Part shown: one piece after another, positions 1 through 5,931 of the stretch
How the letters are laid out: the number at the start of each line of letters is the position of its first letter
Position numbering within the stretch: the first letter of the stretch is position 1
The notes under the pieces: generated by a model
Databases searched by the model: none
What the model was told of the DNA's origin: nothing
Seen by the model: only the letters and a program-made list of their open reading frames with translations
Position numbers and translations under genes: made by a program
From: Frankiales bacterium
GTDB taxonomy: Bacteria > Actinomycetota > Actinomycetes > Mycobacteriales > SCTD01
Direction: 5' to 3'
Assembly: GCA_025965735.1 (NCBI GenBank)
Contig: JAOPWK010000100.1
Coordinates: forward strand, 1 to 10,441
DNA length: 10,441 nt

Positions 1-234
1 GTCGGCCGCGGCCGGCTCGGCCTGGTGCACGCCAACGACAGCAAGGACCCGCTCGGCTCCGGGCGCGACCGGCACGAGGCCATCGGCGAGGGGCACATCG
101 GGCAGGACGCCTTCGCCGAGCTGTTCCGCCACCCGGCCACCCGCGGGGTGCCGGTCGTCGTGGAGACGCCCGGAGACGCGAGCACGCACCGGCGCGACCT
201 CGAGCTGCTCTGCAGCCTGCGCGACGGGTCCTAG
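1..234 (+). CDS. nfo: Endonuclease IV (deoxyribonuclease IV), C-terminal part
   Basis: This is the last 77 codons of a gene that begins before the window. Endonuclease IV is a zinc enzyme of base-excision repair that cuts DNA 5' of abasic sites. The visible part carries three family hallmarks in the right order: a HANDSK block followed by PLGSGRDRHE (the Asp and His of DRHE are metal ligands in the family), the IGEGHIG block, and VVVETPG, whose Glu is the last metal ligand. These are the final strands of the TIM barrel, and the protein ends about 24 residues after ETPG, which is normal for the family. The frame is open to the left edge, so the ATG/GTG-like codons near the edge are not the true start. 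It ends in TAG at 232-234, and this stop overlaps the stop of the opposing gene within a single CTAG. The family assignment is secure; the rest of the gene cannot be judged. Confidence 0.93.
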   Translation, partial: VGRGRLGLVHANDSKDPLGSGRDRHEAIGEGHIGQDAFAELFRHPATRGVPVVVETPGDASTHRRDLELLCSLRDGS

Positions 235-878
235 AGCTCCGGGCCGTCCCCAGGCGACTCCTGGTAGCTGTAGCGCTGCTCCTGCCAGGGATCGGCCCGG
301 TTGTGGTAGCCGCGCTCCTCCCAGAACCCGCGCCGGTCCTCGCGCAGGTACTCGAAGCCGCGGACCCACTTCGGGCCCTTCCACGCGTAGAGGTGCGGCA
401 CGACCAGGCGCAGCGGCCAGCCGTGCTCGGGGCTGATCGGCTCGCCGTCCTTGTGCGTCACGAACAGCGCCAGCTCGCTGGTGAAGTCCGCGAGCGTCAT
501 GTTCGCGCTGTAGCCGTACTCGGCCCAGACCATCACGTGCGTGACGTCCGGCGCCGGCGGCGCGAGCTCGGTGAAGGCCCTCGTGGGGATGCCCGTCCAG
601 GTGTTGTCCAGCACGGAGAACTTCGTGACGCAGTGGAAGTCGGCCGCCACCTCGGTGCGGGGCAGCTCGCCCACCTGGCCCCAGTCCCAGCGCCGCTCCG
701 CGCCGTCGGCGGTGGCGCCGAAAACCTTGAAGTCCCAGGTGGCGAGGTCGACCTTCGGCAGCGGCCCGTAGTGCAGGACCGGCCAGCCGCGAGGGATGTA
801 CTGCCCCGGCGGCAGCCGGTCGCCGGGCACGCCGGCCGCGCGCTTCTTCGCCCCGATGCGGCTGAAAGGCGTCGTCAC
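231..878 (-). CDS. Sulfite oxidase-like molybdopterin oxidoreductase (YuiH type)
   Basis: The protein has 215 residues and belongs to the small cytoplasmic branch of the sulfite oxidase fold, like Bacillus YuiH, which binds the molybdenum cofactor; its physiological substrate is not established. Visible signs are the N-terminal block RLPPGQYIPRGWPVLHYG (residues 21-38), a WDW-Q-V-ELP segment (64-73), and DFHCVTKFSVLDNTWTG (80-96), in which Cys83 matches the conserved Cys that ligates molybdenum. The C-terminal part holds the EYGYSANM and EHGWPLRLVVPHLYAWKGPKW blocks typical of the family. There is no Tat signal, heme domain or membrane segment. The start is GTG at 876-878: the family N-terminus fits it, and the frame upstream looks non-coding. 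A CAGGAT sequence six bases before it (885-890) could be a -10 box of a leaderless mRNA; no good ribosome-binding site is present. The stop TAG overlaps that of the endonuclease IV gene. Confidence 0.88.
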   Translation of the reverse strand: MTTPFSRIGAKKRAAGVPGDRLPPGQYIPRGWPVLHYGPLPKVDLATWDFKVFGATADGAERRWDWGQVGELPRTEVAADFHCVTKFSVLDNTWTGIPTRAFTELAPPAPDVTHVMVWAEYGYSANMTLADFTSELALFVTHKDGEPISPEHGWPLRLVVPHLYAWKGPKWVRGFEYLREDRRGFWEERGYHNRADPWQEQRYSYQESPGDGPEL

Positions 879-949
879 CCGCCCATCCTGCTCCCCGTGC
901 CGACGCTCCTCCGCACCGGGTTCGGGCGGCTCGGGAGGAGCCGCTGCGC

Positions 950-955
950 TAGCAT
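950..955 (+). promoter_or_regulatory. -10 box (TAGCAT) for the aromatic leader and DAHP synthase transcript
   Basis: TAGCAT fits the actinobacterial -10 consensus TANNNT and ends six bases before the GTG of the leader peptide. That spacing puts transcription start at or next to the GTG at 962, so the leader peptide would be read from a leaderless mRNA. I see no clear -35 hexamer 16-18 bases upstream, which is common in this phylum. The GGAGGAG at 934-940 lies upstream of the proposed transcription start and so would not act as a ribosome-binding site. Confidence 0.55.
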
Positions 956-961
956 CGGCTC

Positions 962-1015
962 GTGCGCGCGGACTGGTACGCCTACCCCTTCCGGGACTCC
1001 CGGTCGGGTCGCTAG
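962..1015 (+). CDS. Aromatic amino acid leader peptide of an attenuator
   Basis: This 17-codon open frame reads MRADWYAYPFRDSRSGR and ends in TAG at 1013-1015. Trp5, Tyr6, Tyr8 and Phe10 lie close together, so all three aromatic amino acids made by the downstream pathway are sampled within six codons (974-991). The frame sits between a -10 box and an intrinsic terminator and is followed by a DAHP synthase gene, the usual layout of a ribosome-mediated attenuator. A ribosome stalled on the aromatic codons would leave 1004-1013 free to pair with the left arm of the terminator; a ribosome that reaches the stop would cover that stretch and let the terminator form. The frame, the codons and the hairpin are directly visible; the regulatory role is inferred from trp-type attenuators. 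Too short for ordinary gene finders. Confidence 0.75.
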   Translation: MRADWYAYPFRDSRSGR

Positions 1016-1041
1016 CCGCACCCCACCACCACGAGCCCCGG
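1004..1041 (+). promoter_or_regulatory. Candidate antiterminator pairing in the DAHP synthase leader
   Basis: In the RNA, UCGGG at 1004-1008 and GCU at 1011-1013 can pair with AGC at 1034-1036 and CCCGG at 1037-1041. This gives eight pairs (one G-U) with a two-base bulge at 1009-1010 and a loop of about 20 bases. It uses the left arm of the terminator, so the two structures exclude each other. A second small hairpin, CCGGG/CCCGG at 991-1003, lies over the end of the leader frame and could act as the early pause hairpin. All pairings were found by eye and were not energy-checked. Confidence 0.45.
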
Positions 1042-1060
1042 GCAGCTGCCCGGGGCTTTC
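1034..1060 (+). terminator. Intrinsic terminator (attenuator) before the DAHP synthase gene
   Basis: Positions 1034-1057 form a perfect 24-base inverted repeat: the left arm AGCCCCGGGC is matched by GCCCGGGGCT around a central AGCT. It folds as a ten-pair, almost all G-C stem with a four-base loop, followed by TTTC and a T-rich stretch (TTCTGCTTCT). It lies 18 bases after the leader-peptide stop and 25 bases before the structural gene, so it can only serve as a regulated terminator inside this leader. Confidence 0.85.
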
Positions 1061-1067
1061 TGCTTCT

Positions 1068-1074
1068 GAGAGGT
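1068..1074 (+). promoter_or_regulatory. Ribosome-binding site that decides the DAHP synthase start
   Basis: GAGAGGT ends eight bases before ATG 1083. It supports that ATG over the in-frame ATG four codons later, and it lies just beyond the terminator hairpin, so it is accessible when read-through occurs. Confidence 0.65.
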
Positions 1075-1082
1075 CCCGTCCC

Positions 1083-2114
1083 ATGGTCGTCGTGATGCGC
1101 CCCGGTGCTGCTCCCGAGGAGGTCGACGCCGTCGTCTCCCGCGTCGAGGGCGCCGGCGGCTCCGCGTTCATCAGCCGCGGCGTGCAGCGCACGATCATCG
1201 GCCTGGTCGGCGACGTCGTCGCGTTCCAGGGGCTGAACCTGCGGGCGATGCCCGGTGTCGGCGAGGTCGTGCGGGTGTCCAAGCCCTACAAGCTGGTCAG
1301 CCGCGAGAACCACCCGGACGCCAGCACCATCACCGTCGGCGAGCGGGCGGACGTGCACATCGGCCCGGACACCTTCGTGCTCATCGCCGGCCCGTGCGCG
1401 GTGGAGACCGCCGAGCAGACCTTCCAGGCCGCGGACATGGCCAAGGCTGCCGGGGCGACCATGCTCCGCGGCGGGGCCTACAAGCCGCGCACCTCTCCGT
1501 ACGCCTTCCAGGGCCTCGGCGTGAAGGGGCTGGAGATCCTGGCCGAGGCGCGCGAGCGGACCGGCCTGCCGATCGTCACCGAGGTGGTCGACCCCGCAGA
1601 CGTCGCGCTCGTGGCGGACTACGCCGACATGCTTCAGATCGGCACCCGCAACATGCAGAACTTCCCGCTGCTGCAGGCGGTCGGCGGCGTCCGCAAGCCG
1701 GTGATGCTCAAGCGCGGCCTGAGCGCCACATACGAGGAGTGGCTGATGGCGGCGGAGTACGTCGCGCAGCGCGGCAACCTCGACATCGTCCTGTGCGAGC
1801 GCGGCATCCGCACCTTCGAGACGGCCACCCGGAACACCCTCGACGTCAGCGCTGTGCCGATGGTGCACGCCATGTCGCACCTGCCGGTGGTCGTCGACCC
1901 GTCGCACAGCGCCGGAAAGCGCGACCTGGTCCTGCCGCTGACCCGCGCCGCGATCGCGGTGGGCGCCGACGCCGTGATGATCGACGTGCACGCCGACCCG
2001 ACGCAGGCGCTGTGCGACGGGCCGCAGGCGCTCTACGGCAAGGAGCTGGACGCGCTCGCCCGCGCCTGCCGCGAGCTGCCGCCGATGGTCGGCCGGACGG
2101 TCGCTGCGCTCTAG
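1083..2114 (+). CDS. aroF: 3-deoxy-7-phosphoheptulonate (DAHP) synthase, type I-beta
   Basis: The enzyme condenses phosphoenolpyruvate with erythrose 4-phosphate, the first step of the shikimate pathway. The 343-residue protein has an N-terminal ferredoxin-like domain (about residues 1-75) as in Thermotoga DAHP synthase, where it mediates feedback inhibition by Tyr/Phe, and a C-terminal TIM barrel. Barrel motifs in order are GPCAVE (103-108, Cys105 a metal ligand in the family), KPRTSPY (134-140, substrate phosphates), IGTRNMQN (186-193), the LKRG segment, DPSH (272-275, His a metal ligand) and MIDVHADP with Asp301. There is no chorismate mutase domain. The start is the ATG with the GAGAGGT site upstream. 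It stands behind an aromatic leader/terminator element, so aromatic supply probably controls transcription as well as enzyme activity. A second, unrelated DAHP synthase lies at 5932-7284. The stop is TAG. The gene name aroF follows common database use for this type. Confidence 0.95.
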   Translation: MVVVMRPGAAPEEVDAVVSRVEGAGGSAFISRGVQRTIIGLVGDVVAFQGLNLRAMPGVGEVVRVSKPYKLVSRENHPDASTITVGERADVHIGPDTFVLIAGPCAVETAEQTFQAADMAKAAGATMLRGGAYKPRTSPYAFQGLGVKGLEILAEARERTGLPIVTEVVDPADVALVADYADMLQIGTRNMQNFPLLQAVGGVRKPVMLKRGLSATYEEWLMAAEYVAQRGNLDIVLCERGIRTFETATRNTLDVSAVPMVHAMSHLPVVVDPSHSAGKRDLVLPLTRAAIAVGADAVMIDVHADPTQALCDGPQALYGKELDALARACRELPPMVGRTVAAL

Positions 2115-2148
2115 CAGGAAGTCGGGCACGGGTGGCGAAGTCCCCCTC

Positions 2149-3543
2149 ATGCGCCTGCGCTCCCTGCTGCCCCTCGCGGCGGCCTCCGTCCTGATCGCCC
2201 CCCTCGTCGCCACGGCCGCGCCGGCTCCGGTCGCCTTCCCGAAGGAGGCCGGCAAGCAGGGCACCCCCGCCCAGGGCACCGGCGTGGACCTCAAGCCGGT
2301 GTCCAACTGGTCCTACACCGGGGGCACGGACCTGGAGTTCGCCACCATCGGCAAGCGCGACTACGCCATCGCGCCCGCACAGGGCTCGATGGGCGGGCTG
2401 CGCATCTTCGACCTGACGGCCAACCCGGCGAAGCCCCCGCTGGTCGGCTTCCTCCCCTGCGCGGTCGCCCAGAACGACGTGCAGGTCCGCGGGACGACGG
2501 TCTTCATGGGCGTCGACGGCAGCGTCAAGGACGCGCCCTGCTTCGGCCAGGCCAAGGCGGAGCCGGCGCTGGGCGTGCTCGCCATCGACATCAGCAACCC
2601 GCGTGCGCCGCGCGGCGTCGGCTTCGTGCCGATCGGCCTGGGCGCGCACAACACGACGCTGCACCCGAGCGGCAAGTACCTGTACGTCAGCGACTCCCAG
2701 CTCACCCCGGCCTTCGACGAGCCGGCCGGCCGGATGCTCGGCCGCATCAACGTCGTCGACGTCCGCAACCTCAAGGCGATGAAGGAGGTCTTCACCCTCC
2801 CGCTGCCGCCCGGCCTGTCCAGCCACGACGTCGACTTCAACGACAAGGGCGACCGCGCGTACAGCGCCGCGCTGACCCAGACGCTGATCCTCGACACGAC
2901 CGACCCCGCCAAGCCCAGCGTCAAGACGACGATCATCGACCCGACCGTCAACATCAGCCACGGCGCGGACCTGTCGCCCGACGGCAAGCACCTCTACGTC
3001 ACCGACGAGCAGGCCGGCGCCGCGGGGAACGGCGTCTGCAACGTCGGCGGCGTGCACATCTTCGACCTCAGCAACGAGGCGCTGCCGGTGAAGACGGGCT
3101 TCTACGCCTTCAACCCGCTGAACTCCGCCACCTCCACGCTGACCAACGCCAACGGCGTCCTCACCTGCACCGCGCACGTCCTGGACTACGGCCCCACCGG
3201 CAAGACGTTCAGCAACGCCGGCTACGCCGCTGGCGTGCGCATCGTCGACACCGTCGGCCGCGTCGGGCTGCCGACCGAGATGGCGAGCTTCACCCCGGTG
3301 GACGCCGACACGTGGAGCGCCAAGCAGTACAAGAACCCGAAGTACCTCTACGCCAACGACCTCGCGCGCGGGTTCGACGTCTACGAGTACGCCGAGGGCA
3401 AGGGCGCGGTGGACACCCGCTCCGCCAAGCAGGTCCAGTTCGGGATCACCCGCACCGGCAAGACCATGTTCATGGACGGCGCCTGGTGCGCGGACCCGTC
3501 CGGCGCGCTCGACCTGCTCGAGGGCCACCACCTCGAGAGCTAG
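2149..3543 (+). CDS. Secreted LVIVD-repeat beta-propeller protein
   Basis: The protein has 464 residues with a clear Sec signal peptide: MRLR, a hydrophobic core to about residue 21, and a likely cut after ATAA near residue 23-24. The mature part repeats short strands of the LVIVD type: LRIFDL (84-89), VLAIDIS (143-149), INVVDV (200-205), LILDTT (246-251), VHIFDLS (302-308), VRIVDT (363-368) and FDVYEY (409-414), often with an N-P-A-x-P turn behind them. About seven such units suggest a seven-bladed propeller. Cys residues occur in pairs suited to disulfides outside the cell. The molecular role of LVIVD proteins is unknown; binding rather than catalysis is a guess. The start is ATG with only a weak GAAG eight bases upstream; the gap to the DAHP synthase stop is 34 bases with no terminator, so read-through transcription is possible. 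Its TAG stop shares CTAG with the threonine aldolase stop. Confidence 0.85.
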   Translation: MRLRSLLPLAAASVLIAPLVATAAPAPVAFPKEAGKQGTPAQGTGVDLKPVSNWSYTGGTDLEFATIGKRDYAIAPAQGSMGGLRIFDLTANPAKPPLVGFLPCAVAQNDVQVRGTTVFMGVDGSVKDAPCFGQAKAEPALGVLAIDISNPRAPRGVGFVPIGLGAHNTTLHPSGKYLYVSDSQLTPAFDEPAGRMLGRINVVDVRNLKAMKEVFTLPLPPGLSSHDVDFNDKGDRAYSAALTQTLILDTTDPAKPSVKTTIIDPTVNISHGADLSPDGKHLYVTDEQAGAAGNGVCNVGGVHIFDLSNEALPVKTGFYAFNPLNSATSTLTNANGVLTCTAHVLDYGPTGKTFSNAGYAAGVRIVDTVGRVGLPTEMASFTPVDADTWSAKQYKNPKYLYANDLARGFDVYEYAEGKGAVDTRSAKQVQFGITRTGKTMFMDGAWCADPSGALDLLEGHHLES

Positions 3544-4532
3544 ACCCCGAGCACTCCTCCGACGACGCCGGCCGCCCTCGTGGCGCCGGCGTCGTCCACG
3601 TCCAGGTGCGTGACGAGGCGGACCTTCTTCGGGCCGACGACGGAGATCAGCACGCCCTGCTCGCGCGCTGCGGCGGCGAGGGCCGGAGCGTCGGCCACCT
3701 CGAGCGGCACGATGTTCGTCTCGACCGGCCCGACCCCCAGCGCGTCCGCGATCGACTGCGCGCGGCGGTGGTCCTCGGCGAGGCGCTCGACGTGGTGGTC
3801 CAGGGCGTACGAGCCGGCAGCCGCGAGCACCCCTGCCTGCCGCATGCCGCCGCCCAGCCGCTTGCGCAGGATGCGTGCCTCCTTGGCCCGCGTCGCATCG
3901 GTCACGACCAGCGAGCCGACCGGCGCGCCAAGGCCCTTGCTCAGGCAGACGCTCAGCGTGTCGAACAGCGCGCCGTACTCCGACAGCTTCGTCCCGCTGG
4001 CGACGGCGGCGTTGAAGATGCGGGCGCCGTCGCAGTGCAGCGCCATCCCCTGCTTCCGGGTGAGGTCGCGCAGCTGCTGCAGCACCTCGAGCGGGTGCAC
4101 CCGGCCGCCGCCGCGGTTGTGCGTCTGCTCGACGCTCACCGCGCTGGTGGCCACCGTGCCCCAGCCGGGCGGGCGCAGGTACTGCTCGACCGTCGCCGCG
4201 TCCATCAGCCCGCCCGGGACGGTGCGCGACTGGATGCCGCCGTGCTGCGCCGCACCGCCGTGCTCGTAGGTGACGACGTGGGCGTCCGCGTCGCACAGCA
4301 GCTCCTCCGCCGGCGGGACCACCAGACGCAGGCAGATCTGGTTGCCCATCGTGCCGCTGGGGACGAAGACCGCAGCCTCGTGGCCGAACATTTCGGCGGT
4401 CTGCTCCTCGAGCCGGTTGACCGACGGGTCCTCGCCGTAGACGTCGTCGCCGACCTGGGCGGCAGCCATGGCCGCACGCATGGCGTCGGTGGGCCGGGTG
4501 AGCGTGTCGCTGCGCAGATCGACGGGGGTCAC
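3540..4532 (-). CDS. ltaE: Low-specificity L-threonine aldolase
   Basis: This fold-type I PLP enzyme cleaves L-threonine or L-allo-threonine to glycine and acetaldehyde. The protein has 330 residues, the usual family size. It opens with VDLRSDTLTRPTDAMR (4-19), then GDDVYGEDPSVNRLE (28-42), FVPSGTMGNQ (56-65, phosphate loop), YEHGG (89-93), the THNRGGGRVHPLE block (137-149), HCDGAR (166-171, Asp168 contacts the PLP ring nitrogen in the family) and LSKGLGAPVGS, with Lys199 as the PLP lysine. The start is GTG at 4530-4532; the family N-terminus begins right there, and a TAGCCT -10 box sits seven bases upstream, so the mRNA is probably leaderless. Further in-frame starts upstream would run through the divergent gene. 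The stop TAG overlaps that of the LVIVD gene by CTAG. Confidence 0.95.
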   Translation of the reverse strand: MTPVDLRSDTLTRPTDAMRAAMAAAQVGDDVYGEDPSVNRLEEQTAEMFGHEAAVFVPSGTMGNQICLRLVVPPAEELLCDADAHVVTYEHGGAAQHGGIQSRTVPGGLMDAATVEQYLRPPGWGTVATSAVSVEQTHNRGGGRVHPLEVLQQLRDLTRKQGMALHCDGARIFNAAVASGTKLSEYGALFDTLSVCLSKGLGAPVGSLVVTDATRAKEARILRKRLGGGMRQAGVLAAAGSYALDHHVERLAEDHRRAQSIADALGVGPVETNIVPLEVADAPALAAAAREQGVLISVVGPKKVRLVTHLDVDDAGATRAAGVVGGVLGV

Positions 4533-4538
4533 GCCCTC

Positions 4539-4545
4539 TAGGCTA
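4539..4545. promoter_or_regulatory. Overlapping back-to-back -10 boxes of two leaderless genes
   Basis: The seven bases TAGGCTA contain a -10 on each strand: TAGGCT forward (4539-4544) and TAGCCT reverse (4540-4545). Each lies exactly seven bases from a GTG start: 4552 on the plus strand and 4532 on the minus strand. The near-palindrome CTAGGCTAG (4538-4546) gives the symmetry. The two predicted transcription starts are about 20 bases apart and point away from each other, so one polymerase site would serve both genes in competition. An AGGAG at 4545-4549 lies only two bases before the forward GTG, too close to be a normal ribosome-binding site. Confidence 0.65.
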
Positions 4546-4551
4546 GGAGCC

Positions 4552-5931
4552 GTGGCAGACCTGACCCGGGCCGCGGGTGCGCCGGCAGGGGTCTCCGCCG
4601 AGGACCTGGTCGCCGCGATCCGGGTGCACGTCGACCGGGTGCACGACGCGGTGCGGCGCATCGGCTGCGACCCCGACGCCGCGGTGCAGGTCGTGGAGGA
4701 GAGCGCGGTCGACCTGGTCGAGGTCGTGGCGGCGCGGCCGGAGACCGTCGAGGACGCGGTCGGCTGGTGGTTCGCGCGGGCGCGGGCGCTCGGACGCCGG
4801 GTCGCCACCCGCAGCGCCGACCTGCCGCTGGGCGGCGGCGTGCTGGCCGTGGACGAGGACCAGGAGGTGCTCGCCGAGGCGCTCGAGCAACTGCCCGAGC
4901 GCGAGCGCGTCGCCCTGCTGCTGCGCGACTCCTACGACCTGCCGGCCACCTCCGTGGGCGCGGCGCTCGGGACCGACGCCGACGGCGCGATGGAGCTGGT
5001 CGGCCGGGCGCGCCTGGCGTTCCTGCCGCTCGTCGACGACGAGCCCGCCCCTGCTGTGCCGGAGCACCAGGCGGACCTCGGGGCGCTGGCCCGCATCGGG
5101 CAGGGCGGGCAGGTGGCGGCACGGGACGCGACGGTCCGCCGGCACGCGCTCTCCTGCGACGGGTGCCGCACGGCGACCGACGCCCAGCAGCGGGCGCACC
5201 TGCTGCTGACCGGCCTCACCGTCGTCGCGCTGCCCGAGGCGGACCGCATCGGCGTGCTCGCGCGGGTCGAGGACCAGGCGTTCGCCGCCCTGCCGTCGGC
5301 GGCCTCGCTGGTGCCGCTCGTCGAGGACGAGGAGTACTGGGACGACGACGAGGACCCGCGGCTGTTCTCGCCCCTGCTGGCCCTGCTGTCGCTGGTCGTC
5401 GCGGTGCTGCTGGGCCTCGGGCTCGGGCTGCTGCTCAGCCGTTCCGGCGGCGTCGGCTCGCTGCTCGCCGACGAGGGCAGGTCGCCGATGGACGTCGAGC
5501 TGCTCGAGGCGCCGAGCCCTCCGCCGCAGGTGCTCGTCAGCCCGCCCGTCGTGCAGGCCCCTCGCCCGGAGACCACCGTCTTCGTCATCCCTCCCCCACC
5601 GCCGCCTCCCCCGCCGCCGTCACCGGTCGAGCCCACTGCGGTGCCTGCGGGCGACGCGCTGGCGCTGACGGTCGACCCTGCGACGGGTCCGAACGGCGCG
5701 GTCGTGACGGTCAGCGGGACCGGCTTCACCCCCGGTGCGCAGGTCACTGTGGACTACCTCGACCCGACCGGCGCGGCGACGGGTTCACAGACCGTCGTGG
5801 TGGCCGACGAGCGCGGCCGCTTCACCTCCGAGCTCACGGCGCAGGACCCGAACAACCTGCCGGGCGACCACGTGGTGCGCGCCAGCGACGGGACGCTGAC
5901 CGCAGAGGCGACCTACACCGCGCAGGCGTAG
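4552..5931 (+). CDS. Membrane-bound ECF-sigma-like / zinc anti-sigma-like / Ig-domain fusion protein
   Basis: The protein has 459 residues and no family I can name as a whole. Residues 16-90 resemble a degenerate ECF sigma region 2, the best part being VGWWFARARALGRR (70-83). Residues 104-158 look like sigma region 4 (EALEQLPERERVALLLRDSYDLP, then a helix-turn-helix ending in RARLAFL). Then comes His172-x25-His198-x3-Cys202-x2-Cys205, the spacing of zinc-binding anti-sigma (ZAS) domains. An acidic patch (258-269) precedes one transmembrane helix (about 273-296). Outside follow a proline-rich linker with ten Pro in a row (347-356) and an Ig/IPT-like domain (about 368-457, with GTGFTPGAQVTV). 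The expected topology is N-inside, C-outside. The start is GTG 4552, chosen because of the TAGGCT box seven bases upstream; an earlier in-frame start at 4468 would overlap the divergent gene. It may sense envelope state and hold or release its sigma part, but it could equally be a sigma relic that only binds partners. Confidence 0.75.
   Translation: MADLTRAAGAPAGVSAEDLVAAIRVHVDRVHDAVRRIGCDPDAAVQVVEESAVDLVEVVAARPETVEDAVGWWFARARALGRRVATRSADLPLGGGVLAVDEDQEVLAEALEQLPERERVALLLRDSYDLPATSVGAALGTDADGAMELVGRARLAFLPLVDDEPAPAVPEHQADLGALARIGQGGQVAARDATVRRHALSCDGCRTATDAQQRAHLLLTGLTVVALPEADRIGVLARVEDQAFAALPSAASLVPLVEDEEYWDDDEDPRLFSPLLALLSLVVAVLLGLGLGLLLSRSGGVGSLLADEGRSPMDVELLEAPSPPPQVLVSPPVVQAPRPETTVFVIPPPPPPPPPPSPVEPTAVPAGDALALTVDPATGPNGAVVTVSGTGFTPGAQVTVDYLDPTGAATGSQTVVVADERGRFTSELTAQDPNNLPGDHVVRASDGTLTAEATYTAQA

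Noticed and set aside
303..1082. N-terminal extension of the DAHP synthase to 603 residues.
   Set aside because: It would read through the attenuator and antisense to the sulfite oxidase-like gene; ATG 1083 has a ribosome-binding site and fits the family N-terminus.
879..2306. N-terminal extension of the sulfite oxidase-like protein to 691 residues.
   Set aside because: The extra part runs antisense through the DAHP synthase gene, lacks family similarity and would leave no place for the attenuator; the family N-terminus fits GTG 878.
1846..4296. An 816-codon open frame on the minus strand across the DAHP synthase, LVIVD and threonine aldolase genes.
   Set aside because: It is the usual long antisense shadow in high-GC DNA: composition is Arg/Ala/Gly/Asp-rich, no domain is recognisable, and it overlaps two clear plus-strand genes and a clear minus-strand gene in another frame.
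5589..5621. Run of proline codons as a simple-sequence contingency repeat.
   Set aside because: The codons are mixed (CCT, CCC, CCA, CCG), so it is not a clean slippage tract; it fits a cell-wall-spanning linker.
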